NCBI RefSeq assembly: GCF_016107395.1
Contig: NZ_JAAIKO010000001.1
Span: forward strand, 682,001 to 746,000
DNA length: 64,000 nt
Source: Streptomyces fildesensis
Lineage (GTDB): Bacteria; Actinomycetota; Actinomycetes; Streptomycetales; Streptomycetaceae
Direction: 5' to 3'
The notes under the pieces were generated by a model. That model was not told the DNA's origin, searched no databases, and saw nothing but the letters and a program-made list of their open reading frames with translations. The position numbers were made by a program, and so were the translations under genes. This document shows, one piece after another, positions 1 through 8,828 of the stretch (position 1 is the first letter of the stretch; every line of letters begins with the position of its first letter).

Positions 1-806
1 TCCGGCTCGCGGGCGGCGTGCCCGTCGACGTCGTCGCGGACGAGACGACCGGCTACCGGGTGACGGTCGAGCAGCTGGAGGCGGCCCGCACCCCGCGGAC
101 CAAGGTCGTGCTCTTCGTCTCGCCGTCCAACCCGACCGGCGCCGTCTACAGCGCGGCCGACGCCGAGGCGATCGGCCGCTGGGCCGTCGAGCACGGCCTG
201 TGGGTGCTCACCGACGAGATCTACGAGCACCTCGTCTACGGTGACGCGACCTTCACCTCGCTGCCGGCGGTCCTTCCCGAGCTGCGCGACAAGTGCATCG
301 TGGTGAACGGCGTCGCCAAGACGTACGCCATGACCGGCTGGCGCGTCGGGTGGATGATCGCCCCCAAGGACGTCATCAAGGCCGCGACGAACCTCCAGTC
401 GCACGCCACCTCCAACGTCAGCAACGTCGCCCAGATCGCCGCGCTGGCCGCGGTCTCCGGGAACCTGGACGCGGTCGCCGAGATGCGCACCGCCTTCGAC
501 CGGCGGCGGCAGACCATCGTGCGGATGCTGAACGAGATCGACGGTGTGGTGTGCCCCACTCCCGAAGGCGCGTTCTACGTCTACCCCTCGGTGAAGGAGC
601 TGCTCGGCAAGGAGATCCGCGGCAAGCGCCCGGCGTCCTCGGTCGAGCTGGCGGCCCTCATCCTGGACGAGGTCGAGGTCGCCGTGGTCCCGGGTGAGGC
701 CTTCGGCACCCCCGGCTACCTGCGGCTTTCCTACGCACTGGGTGACGAGGACCTGGTCGAGGGCGTCTCCCGGATCCAGAAGCTGCTCGGCGAGGCCCGC
801 GACTGA
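1..806 (+). CDS. aspC: Aspartate/aromatic aminotransferase, class I PLP enzyme (5' end outside window)
   Basis: The protein transfers an amino group between aspartate (or a related amino acid) and 2-oxoglutarate in the cytoplasm, with pyridoxal phosphate as cofactor. The visible part includes the [10 protein letters not shown] substrate/cofactor loop, the [10 protein letters not shown] strand, and the PLP lysine in [14 protein letters not shown] (AAG near 318-320). The C-terminal domain ends [12 protein letters not shown]. Codons upstream of the GTG at 18 stay open and read LAGGVPV, as in the family, so the gene starts before the window and roughly the N-terminal third is missing. A strong terminator follows. 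Exact substrate preference cannot be decided from sequence. Confidence 0.93.
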   Translation, partial: RLAGGVPVDVVADETTGYRVTVEQLEAARTPRTKVVLFVSPSNPTGAVYSAADAEAIGRWAVEHGLWVLTDEIYEHLVYGDATFTSLPAVLPELRDKCIVVNGVAKTYAMTGWRVGWMIAPKDVIKAATNLQSHATSNVSNVAQIAALAAVSGNLDAVAEMRTAFDRRRQTIVRMLNEIDGVVCPTPEGAFYVYPSVKELLGKEIRGKRPASSVELAALILDEVEVAVVPGEAFGTPGYLRLSYALGDEDLVEGVSRIQKLLGEARD

Positions 807-821
807 CGGCTCTCCCTCTGA

Positions 822-860
822 CGGGCCCCCGGCTGCTGCCGGGGGCCCGTTTCTGTTTTC
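822..860 (+). terminator. Rho-independent terminator of aspC
   Basis: A perfect 12-bp G+C stem (822-833 with 838-849) closes a 4-nt loop. It is followed by a T-rich run (850-860). It lies 15 bp after the aminotransferase stop codon and separates it from the adenosine deaminase gene. Confidence 0.9.
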
Positions 861-923
861 GGGCAAGTCCCCGTTCGGTGAAACCGGTACCGGACAGCGT
901 CACCCGTACGGCAGGATCTTCGG

Positions 924-1943
924 ATGGCACGTGATGTCCGTCTGCTCCCCAAGGCCCATCTCCATCTGCACTTCACCGGCTCCATGCGGTCCGAGACCCT
1001 GCTGGACCTCGCGGACCAGCACGGTGTGCACCTCCCCGAGGCGCTGACCTCGGGCGAACCACCGAAACTGCGGGCCACCGACGAGCGGGGCTGGTTCCGC
1101 TTCCAGCGGCTCTACGACAGCGCGCGCTCGTGTCTGCGCACCGCCGAGGACATCCAGCGGCTGGTCCATGAGGCCGCCGAGGAGGACGCCAGGGACGGCT
1201 CCGGGTGGCTGGAGATCCAGGTCGACCCGACGTCCTACGCACCCCGGCTGGGCGGCCTCATCCCGACCATGGAGATCATCCTGGACGCGGTGGCGACCGC
1301 CTCCCGGGACACCGGCGTCGGGATGGCCGTCATCGTCGCCGCCAACCGCATGAAGCACCCGCTCGACGCCCGCACCCTCGCCCGGCTCGCGGTGCGCTAC
1401 GCCGACCGGGGCGTCGTCGGCTTCGGTCTCTCCAACGACGAGCGCCGCGGGCTCGCCCGCGACTTCGACCGCGCCTTCGCCATCGCCCGGGACGGCGGGC
1501 TGCTCGCCGCCCCGCACGGCGGTGAGCTCGCCGGGCCCAGCAGCGTCCGCGACTGCCTCGACGACCTGCACGCGGGGCGCGTGGGGCACGGCGTACGGGC
1601 CGCCGAGGACCCGCGGCTGCTGAGACGGCTCGCCGAGCGGCAGATCACCTGCGAGGTCTGCCCGGCGTCCAACGTGGCGCTGGGCGTCTACGAGAAGCCG
1701 GAGGACGTGCCGCTGCGCACGCTCTTCGACGCGGGCGTACCGATGGCGCTGGGCGCCGACGACCCGCTGCTCTTCGGCTCCCGGCTCGCCGCGCAGTACG
1801 AGATCGCCCGGGACTCGCACGCCTTCACGGACGAGGAGCTGGCGGAGCTGGCCCGGCAGTCGGTACGGGGCTCGGCGGCGCCGCCGGAGGTACGGGAGCG
1901 GCTGCTGGCCGGCATCGAGGACTGGCTGGCGCTGCCGGCCTGA
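924..1943 (+). CDS. add: Adenosine deaminase
   Basis: This metal-dependent cytoplasmic hydrolase converts adenosine to inosine and ammonia in purine salvage. The 339-residue protein has the N-terminal zinc motif KAHLHLHFTGS (H14 and H16 are likely ligands), the HGGE motif with the catalytic glutamate (around residue 195), GHGVRA, and GADDP, whose aspartates match the C-terminal zinc/catalytic pair. Length and motif order fit the adenosine deaminase/adenine deaminase family. Adenine or a modified nucleoside could be the true substrate. The gene has its own start after the aspC terminator and no obvious operon partner. Confidence 0.9.
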   Translation: MARDVRLLPKAHLHLHFTGSMRSETLLDLADQHGVHLPEALTSGEPPKLRATDERGWFRFQRLYDSARSCLRTAEDIQRLVHEAAEEDARDGSGWLEIQVDPTSYAPRLGGLIPTMEIILDAVATASRDTGVGMAVIVAANRMKHPLDARTLARLAVRYADRGVVGFGLSNDERRGLARDFDRAFAIARDGGLLAAPHGGELAGPSSVRDCLDDLHAGRVGHGVRAAEDPRLLRRLAERQITCEVCPASNVALGVYEKPEDVPLRTLFDAGVPMALGADDPLLFGSRLAAQYEIARDSHAFTDEELAELARQSVRGSAAPPEVRERLLAGIEDWLALPA

Positions 1944-2007
1944 CCGCCCGCCGGACGGTTTACTCGACGGCCCGGCCCCCGCAGTACAGTCGTGCGCCGT
2001 CGGGGCG

Positions 2008-3129
2008 GTGAGTGTTACGGGGGCGGGGATGGCCGAGGCCGAAAAGCGGGTCACCTGGGCGGAGTTGTTCTTCGACCTGGTGTTCGTGTTCGCGATCACG
2101 CAGGTGAGCGCGCTGCTGCACGAGGACCACTCCTGGGCGGGCGTCGGGCGGGCGCTCATCGTGTTCGTGCCGCCGTACTGGGCCTGGGTGGGGATGTCCC
2201 TGCACGCCAACCGGCAGGACGTCGACAATCCGCTGGACCGGATCGGGATCTTCGCCGTCGGACTCAGCGCGCTGTTCATGGGGCTGGCGCTGCCGCTGGC
2301 CTACGACGGGCGCGGAGTGCTCTACGGGGCCTCGTACTGGGCGGCCCGGCTGGTGCTCTGGGCGCTGGTGCTGCGCTGGCAGGACGTACGGCTCAGCGCC
2401 TTCGCCGTCGGCGCCTGCCTCACCGGACCGATGCTGCTGGCGGGCGGCTTCCTCGACGGCCCGGCGCGCACCGCCCTGTGGGGGTCGGCCGCGCTGATCG
2501 ACCTGTCGATGCCGTTCCTGCTGCGCCGCCGGCTGTCCCGGGTGCGGTTCCACCCCGGGCATCTGCCGGAACGTTTCGGGCTGTTCCTGATCGTGGCGCT
2601 CGGTGAGTCGATCGTGGCGATCGGCGCCCCGGCGTCCGCTGCCGCGCACCTGGACGCGGCCGAGCTCACCGCCGTCGCGGCGGCCTTCACCCTCGCGGCC
2701 GGCCTGTGGTGGGTGTACTTCGCGTTCGCGGCGAGCGCCATCCAGCACGCCCTGGCCACCTCCGACCGGCAGACCGACACCATCCGCGAGGTGCTGTCCT
2801 ACGCCCACGTCGGATTCCTCGGCGGGGTGATCGCGGTGGCGGTCGGCATGCACGACGCGGTCGCGCACCCGGCGGCCCGGCTCGGCACGGGCGTGGCCGG
2901 GCTGCTCTTCGGGGGCTGCGCGCTCTTCCTGGCCGTCTTCGGTTACACCCGGTGGCGGATGTTCCGCCTGTGGTCGACGACGCGGCTGGCGGCCTCCGCC
3001 GTCGTCCTCGCCGTGCTGCCGCTCGCGGCGCGGCTGCCCGCGGTGGGCGCGCTCGGGCTGCTCGCGCTGCTCATAGCCGCCCTCAACGTCCTCGAATGGG
3101 AGCGGGTGCGCCGCGCCGGCTCCCTGTAG
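2008..3129 (+). CDS. ltrA: Low temperature requirement A (LtrA) family membrane protein
   Basis: This is a polytopic membrane protein of about 373 residues. The N-terminal VTWAELFFDLVFVFAITQ block and the later FGLFLIVALGESIVAIGAP block are signatures of the LtrA family. LtrA was named from a Listeria cold-growth mutant, and its biochemical role is unknown. About ten hydrophobic helices are visible. The GTG at 2008 gives the longest protein; the ATG at 2029 (MAEAEKRVTW) is an equally plausible start. The 3' end overlaps the convergent minus-strand gene by 47 bp. Confidence 0.85.
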   Translation: MSVTGAGMAEAEKRVTWAELFFDLVFVFAITQVSALLHEDHSWAGVGRALIVFVPPYWAWVGMSLHANRQDVDNPLDRIGIFAVGLSALFMGLALPLAYDGRGVLYGASYWAARLVLWALVLRWQDVRLSAFAVGACLTGPMLLAGGFLDGPARTALWGSAALIDLSMPFLLRRRLSRVRFHPGHLPERFGLFLIVALGESIVAIGAPASAAAHLDAAELTAVAAAFTLAAGLWWVYFAFAASAIQHALATSDRQTDTIREVLSYAHVGFLGGVIAVAVGMHDAVAHPAARLGTGVAGLLFGGCALFLAVFGYTRWRMFRLWSTTRLAASAVVLAVLPLAARLPAVGALGLLALLIAALNVLEWERVRRAGSL

Positions 3130-4306
3130 CGGCGGCGCGCCGGCCGCCCGCCCGGGGTCTCGTCCGCTTCTTCATGGGCCACAGCAGGACGTACGCCGCC
3201 GACACGGCCGCGAACGAGAGCCGGATCAGCCCCTGCGCCGACTCCGACGGGACCAGCAGCGCGCTCCCGTAGAGCGAGAGCAGCGCGATCCAGCTCCACC
3301 AGGGCACCAGGCGGCGCTGCCCGACCGCGTCCCACAGCAGCGTCCCGAGCAGGACCGACGCGCTGTAGTACGTGTAGACGCTCGGGTCGAGGGCGATCCT
3401 GGCGTCCGCGCCGAGCAGCACGACGGCCGGCCAGCGGCCGCGCAGCACCGCCACCGTGCCGAGCGCGAGGCCCAGCAGGGCCTGCGCGGGACGGTCCCAG
3501 CCGGGGGTGACGGCATCGGCCACCCCGAACCAGCGCAGCGCGGACGCGGGCTGGTTGGGGATCGCGAACCGCGCGGCGGCGGCCGAGCCGAGGTGGGTGA
3601 CGTAGAACGGCAGCCAGGCCACCGCGACGAGGGCCACCAGCCAGCAGGCGGCGCGGCGCCAGTGCGCGCGCGGCAGCGCCAGCAGCAGCGGGAGGAAGGA
3701 CAGCGCCCAGGGCTTGGAGTCCACGGCCAGCGCCAGCAGGATGCCGACGGCGGCCGGCCGGCCGCGGACCAGGGCGCGCACCGCCAGGGCGGTGAAGAAC
3801 AGCGCCAGTACGTCGTCCAGGTGCGCGAACCGCACCGAGACCTCCACCCACATCGGGATGAAGGCCAGCCCGGCTATGAGCACCCGCTGCTGCAGCCTGC
3901 GGTGGTTGATGCCGGTGCCGGCGTAGAAGTCCGCGGCCGTGCGGCCCACCACGACCAGCATGTACAGGCCCAGGCCCGACATGAACGCCTCGGCCAGCCG
4001 CTCCCCCACTCCCGGCGGGAAGGGCTCGAAGAGCGCGGCGGTCAGAAAGCTGACCGGGCCGATCTGCAGCTCCGGGTGGTTCTGGTAGATCGCGAGCCCG
4101 CCGCCCGGGCCGCCGCCGGTCAGCAGCCGGCCACCGGTCCTCAGGTAGTGCCAGGAGACGCCGCCGTTGCGGGACGTGACCACGAACCAGCAGACGGTCC
4201 AGAGCGTGAGGGCCACGGTGTGCCGCCGGACGGGCCACCGGCCGAACCACGCCGCCACCCCGTCGGTGGCTCCGGTCGCGGCCCTGGTCGTCCCCGCCCT
4301 GCGCAC
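3083..4306 (-). CDS. GT87/DUF2029-like polytopic membrane protein
   Basis: This 407-residue protein has about ten hydrophobic segments. An early acidic/aromatic loop region and an ALAVDSKPWALSFLPLLLA segment resemble the integral-membrane glycosyltransferase (GT-C, GT87/mannosyltransferase-like) proteins of actinomycetes. These use polyprenyl-phosphate sugars outside the membrane. No certain catalytic residue can be named, so the enzymatic role is inference. The C-terminus is a basic, cytosolic-looking tail (KKRTRPRAGGRR). Its 3' end overlaps that of ltrA tail to tail. The gene lies downstream of murB on the same strand, 122 bp away. Confidence 0.68.
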   Translation of the reverse strand: MRRAGTTRAATGATDGVAAWFGRWPVRRHTVALTLWTVCWFVVTSRNGGVSWHYLRTGGRLLTGGGPGGGLAIYQNHPELQIGPVSFLTAALFEPFPPGVGERLAEAFMSGLGLYMLVVVGRTAADFYAGTGINHRRLQQRVLIAGLAFIPMWVEVSVRFAHLDDVLALFFTALAVRALVRGRPAAVGILLALAVDSKPWALSFLPLLLALPRAHWRRAACWLVALVAVAWLPFYVTHLGSAAAARFAIPNQPASALRWFGVADAVTPGWDRPAQALLGLALGTVAVLRGRWPAVVLLGADARIALDPSVYTYYSASVLLGTLLWDAVGQRRLVPWWSWIALLSLYGSALLVPSESAQGLIRLSFAAVSAAYVLLWPMKKRTRPRAGGRRAAATGSRRGAPAPIRGR

Positions 4307-4428
4307 ATTCCGCCCTTACCGTCAGCTTCCGTCAACTGCGTTCGCCGGGGCGGCAATTCCCTCTCTCGGACCTCGTCACCAGCCCGCGCGGAAACCGCCG
4401 GGAGGTCTCTCCGAGACTCTTCCCTGCT

Positions 4429-5493
4429 TCACAGACGGGTTCCGACCATGACCGGTTCATTGACGAGCGTGACTCCGAAGGCGGATCGCACTCCGTCGCG
4501 GACCTCACGGGCGAGGGCCAGCAGGTCCTCGGTCTTGGCCTGGCCGCGGTTGGTCAGCGCCAGGGTGTGCTTCCCGGAGATGCGGGCCGGGCCGTCCCCG
4601 TACCCCTTGGCGAACCCGGCGCGGTCGATCAGCCAGGCAGCCGACGTCTTCCGCAGGCCGTCCCCCGCGGGGTAGGCGGGCGGTTCGGTGTCCGCGCCGA
4701 GCCGGTCGTGCACCCGGCTCACGAACTCCGCGAACTCCCGCTCCGTCAGGATCGGATTGGTGAAGAACGAACCCGCCGACCAGGTGTCGTGGTCGGCCGC
4801 GTCCAGCACCATCCCCTTGCCGGCGCGCAGCGCCAGCACCGTCGTCCTGGCGGTGGCCACCGGGACCCGGTCGCCGGCCTCGACGCCCAGGGCGCGGGCC
4901 ACTTCCGCGTACTTCACCGGCGCCGACAGCCCGCCGGCGTCCTCCAGGCCGAAGCGCACCCGCAGCACGACGTACCGCTCCGGGTCGGCCTTGAATCGGC
5001 TGTCGCGGTAGGCGAAGCCGCAGTCGGCGGCGGGGATCGTCACCGTCTCGCCACTGCGGCGGTCGTACGCGACGACCTCGGTGACGGTCGCCGAGACGTC
5101 CTGCCCGTACGCCCCCACGTTCTGGATCGGCGTCGCCCCGGCGGATCCGGGGATGCCCGCCAGGCACTCGACACCGGCCAGGCCGGCCTCGACGGTCCGG
5201 GCGACCGCGTCGCTCCACACCTCGCCGGCCGCCAGTTCCAGCGCCGTGCCGTCGAGGGTGAAGCCGGTGGTGGCGATGCGCAGCGCGGTGCCGTCGAATC
5301 CGGCGTCCCCGATGACGAGGTTGCTGCCGCCGCCGATCACCAGGAGCGGCGTGCCGGCGCGGTCCGCCGCGCGGACCACCTCGACGACTTCGGCGTCGGT
5401 GGTGGCCGTCACGAGGCGGGCCGCGGGGCCGCCGAGCCGGAAGGTCGTCAGGGGGGCGAGGGGGGTGTCGTGGGTTACGTGCACGCCGTCCAC
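4429..5493 (-). CDS. murB: UDP-N-acetylmuramate dehydrogenase (MurB)
   Basis: The enzyme reduces UDP-N-acetylglucosamine enolpyruvate to UDP-N-acetylmuramate with NADPH and FAD in cytoplasmic peptidoglycan precursor synthesis. Visible MurB hallmarks are TTFRLGGPA, the FAD-binding LVIGGGSNLVI, GSAGATPIQNVGAYGQDV, the catalytic-serine loop SAGSFFTNP, and a C-terminal NEPVMVG carrying the conserved glutamate. The length of 354 residues is normal for type I MurB. The start is the GTG at 5493; a second GTG three codons downstream is possible. The gene appears monocistronic or weakly linked to the upstream exporter. Confidence 0.95.
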   Translation of the reverse strand: MDGVHVTHDTPLAPLTTFRLGGPAARLVTATTDAEVVEVVRAADRAGTPLLVIGGGSNLVIGDAGFDGTALRIATTGFTLDGTALELAAGEVWSDAVARTVEAGLAGVECLAGIPGSAGATPIQNVGAYGQDVSATVTEVVAYDRRSGETVTIPAADCGFAYRDSRFKADPERYVVLRVRFGLEDAGGLSAPVKYAEVARALGVEAGDRVPVATARTTVLALRAGKGMVLDAADHDTWSAGSFFTNPILTEREFAEFVSRVHDRLGADTEPPAYPAGDGLRKTSAAWLIDRAGFAKGYGDGPARISGKHTLALTNRGQAKTEDLLALAREVRDGVRSAFGVTLVNEPVMVGTRL

Positions 5494-5502
5494 CCTACGG
5501 GG

Positions 5503-5542
5503 ACACCCCCCGGTGACCGGTCGGCCGGTCCCCAGGGGGTGT
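5503..5542 (-). terminator. Hairpin between exporter and murB genes
   Basis: An outer 8-bp arm pair (5503-5510 with 5535-5542) encloses a second stem of GACCGG and CCGGTC around TCGG. It lies between the exporter stop and the murB start. There is no T-run, so termination is only likely. Confidence 0.45.
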
Positions 5543-5565
5543 TCTCTCCGCGTGCTCCCCGCCGG

Positions 5566-7032
5566 TCAGGCGACCGGCTCCAGGGTGCGCTGCGGCTGGG
5601 CGTCGGCCGGGGTGGCCGTCGCCTTGCGCCGCCTCGGGATGAGCACCGCGGCGACCGCCGCGAGGCCGACCGCGACCGCGCCGACCCACAGTGCGGGCAC
5701 CAGGCCGTCCACGTAGCGGCCGGCGGACTCGTAGCCGCCCTGGGAGGAGAAGACGGAGGCGAGGATCGCGACGCCGAGGGCGCCGCCGAGCTCACGGAAG
5801 GCGTTGTTGGCGCCGGAGGCGATGCCCTGTTCCTCGGGGCGGACGCTGGACATCACGACGTTGGCGGTGGGGCCGAAGTACATCGCCATCCCGATACCGC
5901 TGATGATCAGCGCGGGCAGCTGGGCCGTGTAGGAGACGTCCGTCGTGACCACGAGGGCGAAGAGCGCGAGGCCCACGGCCTGGAGCGCCAGCCCGGCGGC
6001 GATGATCGGGCGGCCGCCGATGCGGTCGGAGAGGATGCCCGCGATGGGCGAGACGATCATCGGCATGGCCGTCCAGGGGAGCATCCGGACGCCGGCTTCC
6101 ATCGGCGAGTAGCCGGACACGTTCTGCATGAACTGGCTGAGCAGGAAGATCGAGCCGAACATGCCCAGGAACATCAGCAGGCTGGCCGCGTTCACCGCGC
6201 TGAAGGCGCGGTTGCGGAAGAGCCGCATCGGCAGGATGGGGTGCGCGGCACGGTTCTCGTAGGCGACGAAGGCGACTATGAGCGCGGCGCCGGCGATCAG
6301 CCCGGTCAGGACGGAGGGGCTGGTCCAGCCGTCGGCGTTGCCGCGGATGAGGGCGTAGACGATGCCGAAGAGGCCGGCGCTGGCGAGCGCGGTGCCGGGG
6401 ACGTCCAGCCGGGAGTTCGGGCCGCGGCTCTCGTTCAGGCGGAGCCGGGCGAGGGGCAGCAGGAGCAGCCCGATCGGCACGTTCAGCCAGAAGATCCACT
6501 GCCAGGAGAAGTGCTCGGTGAGGGTGCCTCCGATGAGCGGGCCGGTGGCGACGGCGAGACCGTTGACCGCGCTCCAGATGCCGAACGCCATACCGCGGCG
6601 CTCCGGCGCGACGGTGGCGGAGAGCAGGGTGAGGGTCAGCGGCATCATGATCGCGGCGCCGACGCCCTGGGCGGCGCGGGCGGCGATCAGCTCGCCCATG
6701 CCGGGGGCGAGCGCGGCGGCGGCGGAGGCCGCGGTGAACAGCCCGAGGCCGACGGTGAAGAGCCGGCGGCGGCCGAACCGGTCGCCGAGGGCGGCGCCGA
6801 ACATCAGGAGGACCGCGAAGGTGAGGGTGTAGGCGCTCACCGTCCATTCGAGGTCTTCGAGCGCCCCGCCGAGGTCCTTGCGGATGGAGGGCAGCGCGGT
6901 GGTGACGACGAGGTTGTCGAGGCTCGCCATGAAGCCGGCGAGGCTGGTGATGATCAGGGCCCATACGGCGGTACCGCGCCGGGGTCCCTTCTCCTGTCCT
7001 GCCTCTTGCTGCTGGTGCTCCTGCTCCTGCAT
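5566..7032 (-). CDS. MFS multidrug exporter, DHA2 (EmrB/QacA) type
   Basis: This 488-residue inner-membrane proton antiporter probably exports hydrophobic drugs or a secondary metabolite. Fourteen hydrophobic helices are visible. MFS motif A is present as GDRFGRRRLFTVGL after helix 2. The WTVSAYTL segment and the motif-C-like GPLIGGTL segment are typical of DHA2 transporters. The N-terminus is a short hydrophilic tail rich in Gln and Glu. A TetR gene lies just upstream on the same strand, and both promoter regions carry related TTAGT/ACTAA repeats. This suggests ligand-controlled expression. The substrate cannot be predicted. Confidence 0.92.
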   Translation of the reverse strand: MQEQEHQQQEAGQEKGPRRGTAVWALIITSLAGFMASLDNLVVTTALPSIRKDLGGALEDLEWTVSAYTLTFAVLLMFGAALGDRFGRRRLFTVGLGLFTAASAAAALAPGMGELIAARAAQGVGAAIMMPLTLTLLSATVAPERRGMAFGIWSAVNGLAVATGPLIGGTLTEHFSWQWIFWLNVPIGLLLLPLARLRLNESRGPNSRLDVPGTALASAGLFGIVYALIRGNADGWTSPSVLTGLIAGAALIVAFVAYENRAAHPILPMRLFRNRAFSAVNAASLLMFLGMFGSIFLLSQFMQNVSGYSPMEAGVRMLPWTAMPMIVSPIAGILSDRIGGRPIIAAGLALQAVGLALFALVVTTDVSYTAQLPALIISGIGMAMYFGPTANVVMSSVRPEEQGIASGANNAFRELGGALGVAILASVFSSQGGYESAGRYVDGLVPALWVGAVAVGLAAVAAVLIPRRRKATATPADAQPQRTLEPVA

Positions 7033-7047
7033 GACCCCTCCCGGGGA

Positions 7048-7069
7048 TTAGTTATCAGTCACTAACTTC
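7048..7069 (-). promoter_or_regulatory. Putative TetR operator upstream of the exporter gene
   Basis: The inverted half sites TTAGT (7048-7052) and ACTAA (7061-7065) are separated by 8 bp and end 16 bp before the exporter start. The nonamer ACTAACTTC (7061-7069) recurs exactly at 7801-7809 upstream of the tetR gene. This supports a shared operator for the adjacent TetR regulator. Confidence 0.55.
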
Positions 7070-7157
7070 TGTGGGTACACGTGTGCGGCGATCTGCGCTG
7101 ATCTGCTGCTGTCCGCCGGAGGTCCGGCGATCCCGGGGGTCAGGGGGGTCCGGGGGG

Positions 7158-7778
7158 TCAGGCGGCCGGCTCTGCCGGATCAGCCGGCCCGGCCGACTTG
7201 TTCGACTCGGCCGGCTCCGCCTGCTCGGTCGACTCGTCGAACGGGAAGCCCAACCAGCAGCGGTCGTCCGAGGGGATCCCCAGCGACACCAGCGTGTTGA
7301 TCAGCATCCCGGTCGAGAAGAACTTGTTCATCCACTCGTCGTCGAGACCGGTGCGGGCGCGCACCATGTCCCACATGTCGAGCCACCGGCGGCGGACCAG
7401 CTCGGCCACGTCACCGTCGCCCGACGCCGCGGCGGCGACGTAGAGCTGCATCTGCATGAGCAGGACATCACGGTCCTCCTCGATCATCTCGCCGTAGGCC
7501 TGCCCCATGGCCTCCAGCGCGCCCTCCCCCTCCAGGCCCTCCGCGGCCTGCTCGAAGGTGGCGATGGTGCGGTCGAAACAGCGGTTCGCGGCGGCCTTGA
7601 ACAGATCCACCTTGGTGGGGAACAGCCGGAACAGATACGGCTGCGAGACCCCGACCCGGCGGGCGATCGCTTCCGTGGACGTTCCGAAATAACCGCCCTT
7701 GGCGAACTCGGTCATCGCGGCGCGGGTGACACTCTCGCGCCGGTCCTCCGCGCTCATCCGCATGCTCGTCTTCGCCAT
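7158..7778 (-). CDS. TetR family transcriptional regulator
   Basis: The N-terminal TetR helix-turn-helix is clear: RESVTRAAMTEFAKGGYFGTS, then TEAIARRVGVSQPYLFRLFPTKVDLF (residues about 15-60). The C-terminal helical ligand domain ends in an Ala/Pro/Glu-rich tail. The chosen ATG at 7778 gives MAKTSMRMSAED, 206 residues. An upstream GTG at 7814 would add 12 residues but would run through the likely operator. The gene precedes the DHA2 exporter gene on the same strand, so it probably represses itself and the exporter until a drug binds. Confidence 0.9.
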   Translation of the reverse strand: MAKTSMRMSAEDRRESVTRAAMTEFAKGGYFGTSTEAIARRVGVSQPYLFRLFPTKVDLFKAAANRCFDRTIATFEQAAEGLEGEGALEAMGQAYGEMIEEDRDVLLMQMQLYVAAAASGDGDVAELVRRRWLDMWDMVRARTGLDDEWMNKFFSTGMLINTLVSLGIPSDDRCWLGFPFDESTEQAEPAESNKSAGPADPAEPAA

Positions 7779-7788
7779 GTCTCTAAGG

Positions 7789-7809
7789 TAGTGACCACTA
7801 ACTAACTTC
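7789..7809 (-). promoter_or_regulatory. Putative TetR autoregulatory operator
   Basis: An inverted repeat TAGTG-AC-CACTA (7789-7800) is followed by ACTAACTTC (7801-7809). The second element is identical to part of the repeat in front of the exporter gene. It lies 11-31 bp upstream of the tetR ATG. Confidence 0.55.
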
Positions 7810-7820
7810 GTCAAGCGGAA

Positions 7821-7857
7821 AACGGGAGGACTTCCTTTCCGAGGAAGCCCTCCCGTT
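7821..7857 (-). terminator. Terminator after the MaoC dehydratase pair
   Basis: A 16-bp stem with one mismatch (7821-7836 with 7842-7857) has a 5-nt loop. On the minus strand it is followed by GTTTTCC. It lies just beyond the stop codon at 7869. Confidence 0.8.
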
Positions 7858-7868
7858 CCGGAGCGTGT

Positions 7869-8303
7869 TCAGGCCAGTCGGACGACGGCGCGGGACAGGC
7901 CCAGCACCTTCTGGCCGGCGGCGGTGGCCACCAGGTCCACGCGGACCGTGCGGGCCTCGTCGTCCAGCTTGACCGCGACCTTGGCCGAGACCTCGATCAC
8001 CGCGCCCTTGTCGTCGTCCGGGACGACGACGGGCTTGGTGAACCGGACGCCGTACTCGGCGACCGCACCCGGGTCGCCGACCCAGTCGGTGACCACACGG
8101 ATCGCGGCGGCCATCGTGAACATGCCGTGCGCGATGACGTCCGGCAGTCCGACCTCCTTCGCGAACCGCTCGTTCCAGTGGATCGGGTTGAAGTCACCGG
8201 ACGCACCCGCGTACCGCACGAGCGTGGCGCGGCTCACAGGAAACGTCTGCGCCGGGAGCTCGGTGCCGACCTCGACCTCGTCGTAGGAGATCTTCGCTGT
8301 CAT
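7869..8303 (-). CDS. MaoC family (R)-hydratase/dehydratase, HadB-like
   Basis: This single hot-dog-fold MaoC domain of about 144 residues would hydrate or dehydrate a 3-hydroxyacyl thioester. The hydratase-2 motif is clear: YAGASGDFNPIHWNERFAKEVGLPDVIAHGMF contains the catalytic Asp/His pair (D...NPIH). The ATG at 8303 is preferred because AAGGGG lies upstream. A GTG at 8312 overlapping the preceding stop is possible. It follows the FAS1-like partner gene with coupled starts. Such pairs resemble mycobacterial HadA/HadB, so a heterodimeric dehydratase is likely. Its substrate is unknown. Confidence 0.88.
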   Translation of the reverse strand: MTAKISYDEVEVGTELPAQTFPVSRATLVRYAGASGDFNPIHWNERFAKEVGLPDVIAHGMFTMAAAIRVVTDWVGDPGAVAEYGVRFTKPVVVPDDDKGAVIEVSAKVAVKLDDEARTVRVDLVATAAGQKVLGLSRAVVRLA

Positions 8304-8308
8304 CCGGA

Positions 8309-8761
8309 TCACACCCCTTCCTGCGCGCGGGCCACGAGCATCGTGTACGCCGTCACGACATGCTCACCGTTCTCGTCGTGCACCTCACCACGGACCGACA
8401 GGACGTCGTTCCCCGCGAGGGACTTGATCGAATCGATGTGCGAGACGACCGTGAGCCGGTCCCCGGCACGCACCGGGCGCGAGTGGACGAACCGCTGGTC
8501 GCCGTGGACCACCCGGCTGTAGTCCAGCCCCAACTCGGGGTCCTGCACGACCAGGCCGGCCGCCTTGAACGTGATCGAGAACGCGAACGTCGGCGGCGCG
8601 ATCACATCCGGGTGCCCGAGGGCCCTGGCGGCGTCGGGGTCGGTGTACGCGGGATTGAGGTCGCCCACCGCTTCGGCGAACTCGCGAATCTTCTCCCGGC
8701 CCACCTCATAGGGGGCGGTGGGCGGATAGCTCCGCCCGACGAAGGACTGGTCCAGTGCCAT
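8309..8761 (-). CDS. MaoC N-terminal (FAS1-like) dehydratase, HadA-like, UPF0336 type
   Basis: This 150-residue hot-dog-fold protein begins MALDQSFVGRSYPPTAPYEVGREKIREFAEAVGD. It has the LNPAYTDPDAARALGHPDVIAPPTFAF block characteristic of the UPF0336/FAS1-like dehydratase family. The N-terminal MaoC half usually lacks the catalytic pair and helps bind the acyl chain, while the partner encoded just downstream carries it. The ATG at 8761 follows a good GGAGG site 6 bp away. The stop overlaps the partner's alternative GTG start, so the two are translationally coupled. It sits downstream of rpmG, an arrangement I recall as common in actinobacteria. Confidence 0.87.
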   Translation of the reverse strand: MALDQSFVGRSYPPTAPYEVGREKIREFAEAVGDLNPAYTDPDAARALGHPDVIAPPTFAFSITFKAAGLVVQDPELGLDYSRVVHGDQRFVHSRPVRAGDRLTVVSHIDSIKSLAGNDVLSVRGEVHDENGEHVVTAYTMLVARAQEGV

Positions 8762-8828
8762 CGGTACCTCCGGCTACGGGATGCTGATCGGGGTGGCGGT
8801 CATCATCATGGCGGCCATGATGACGACA

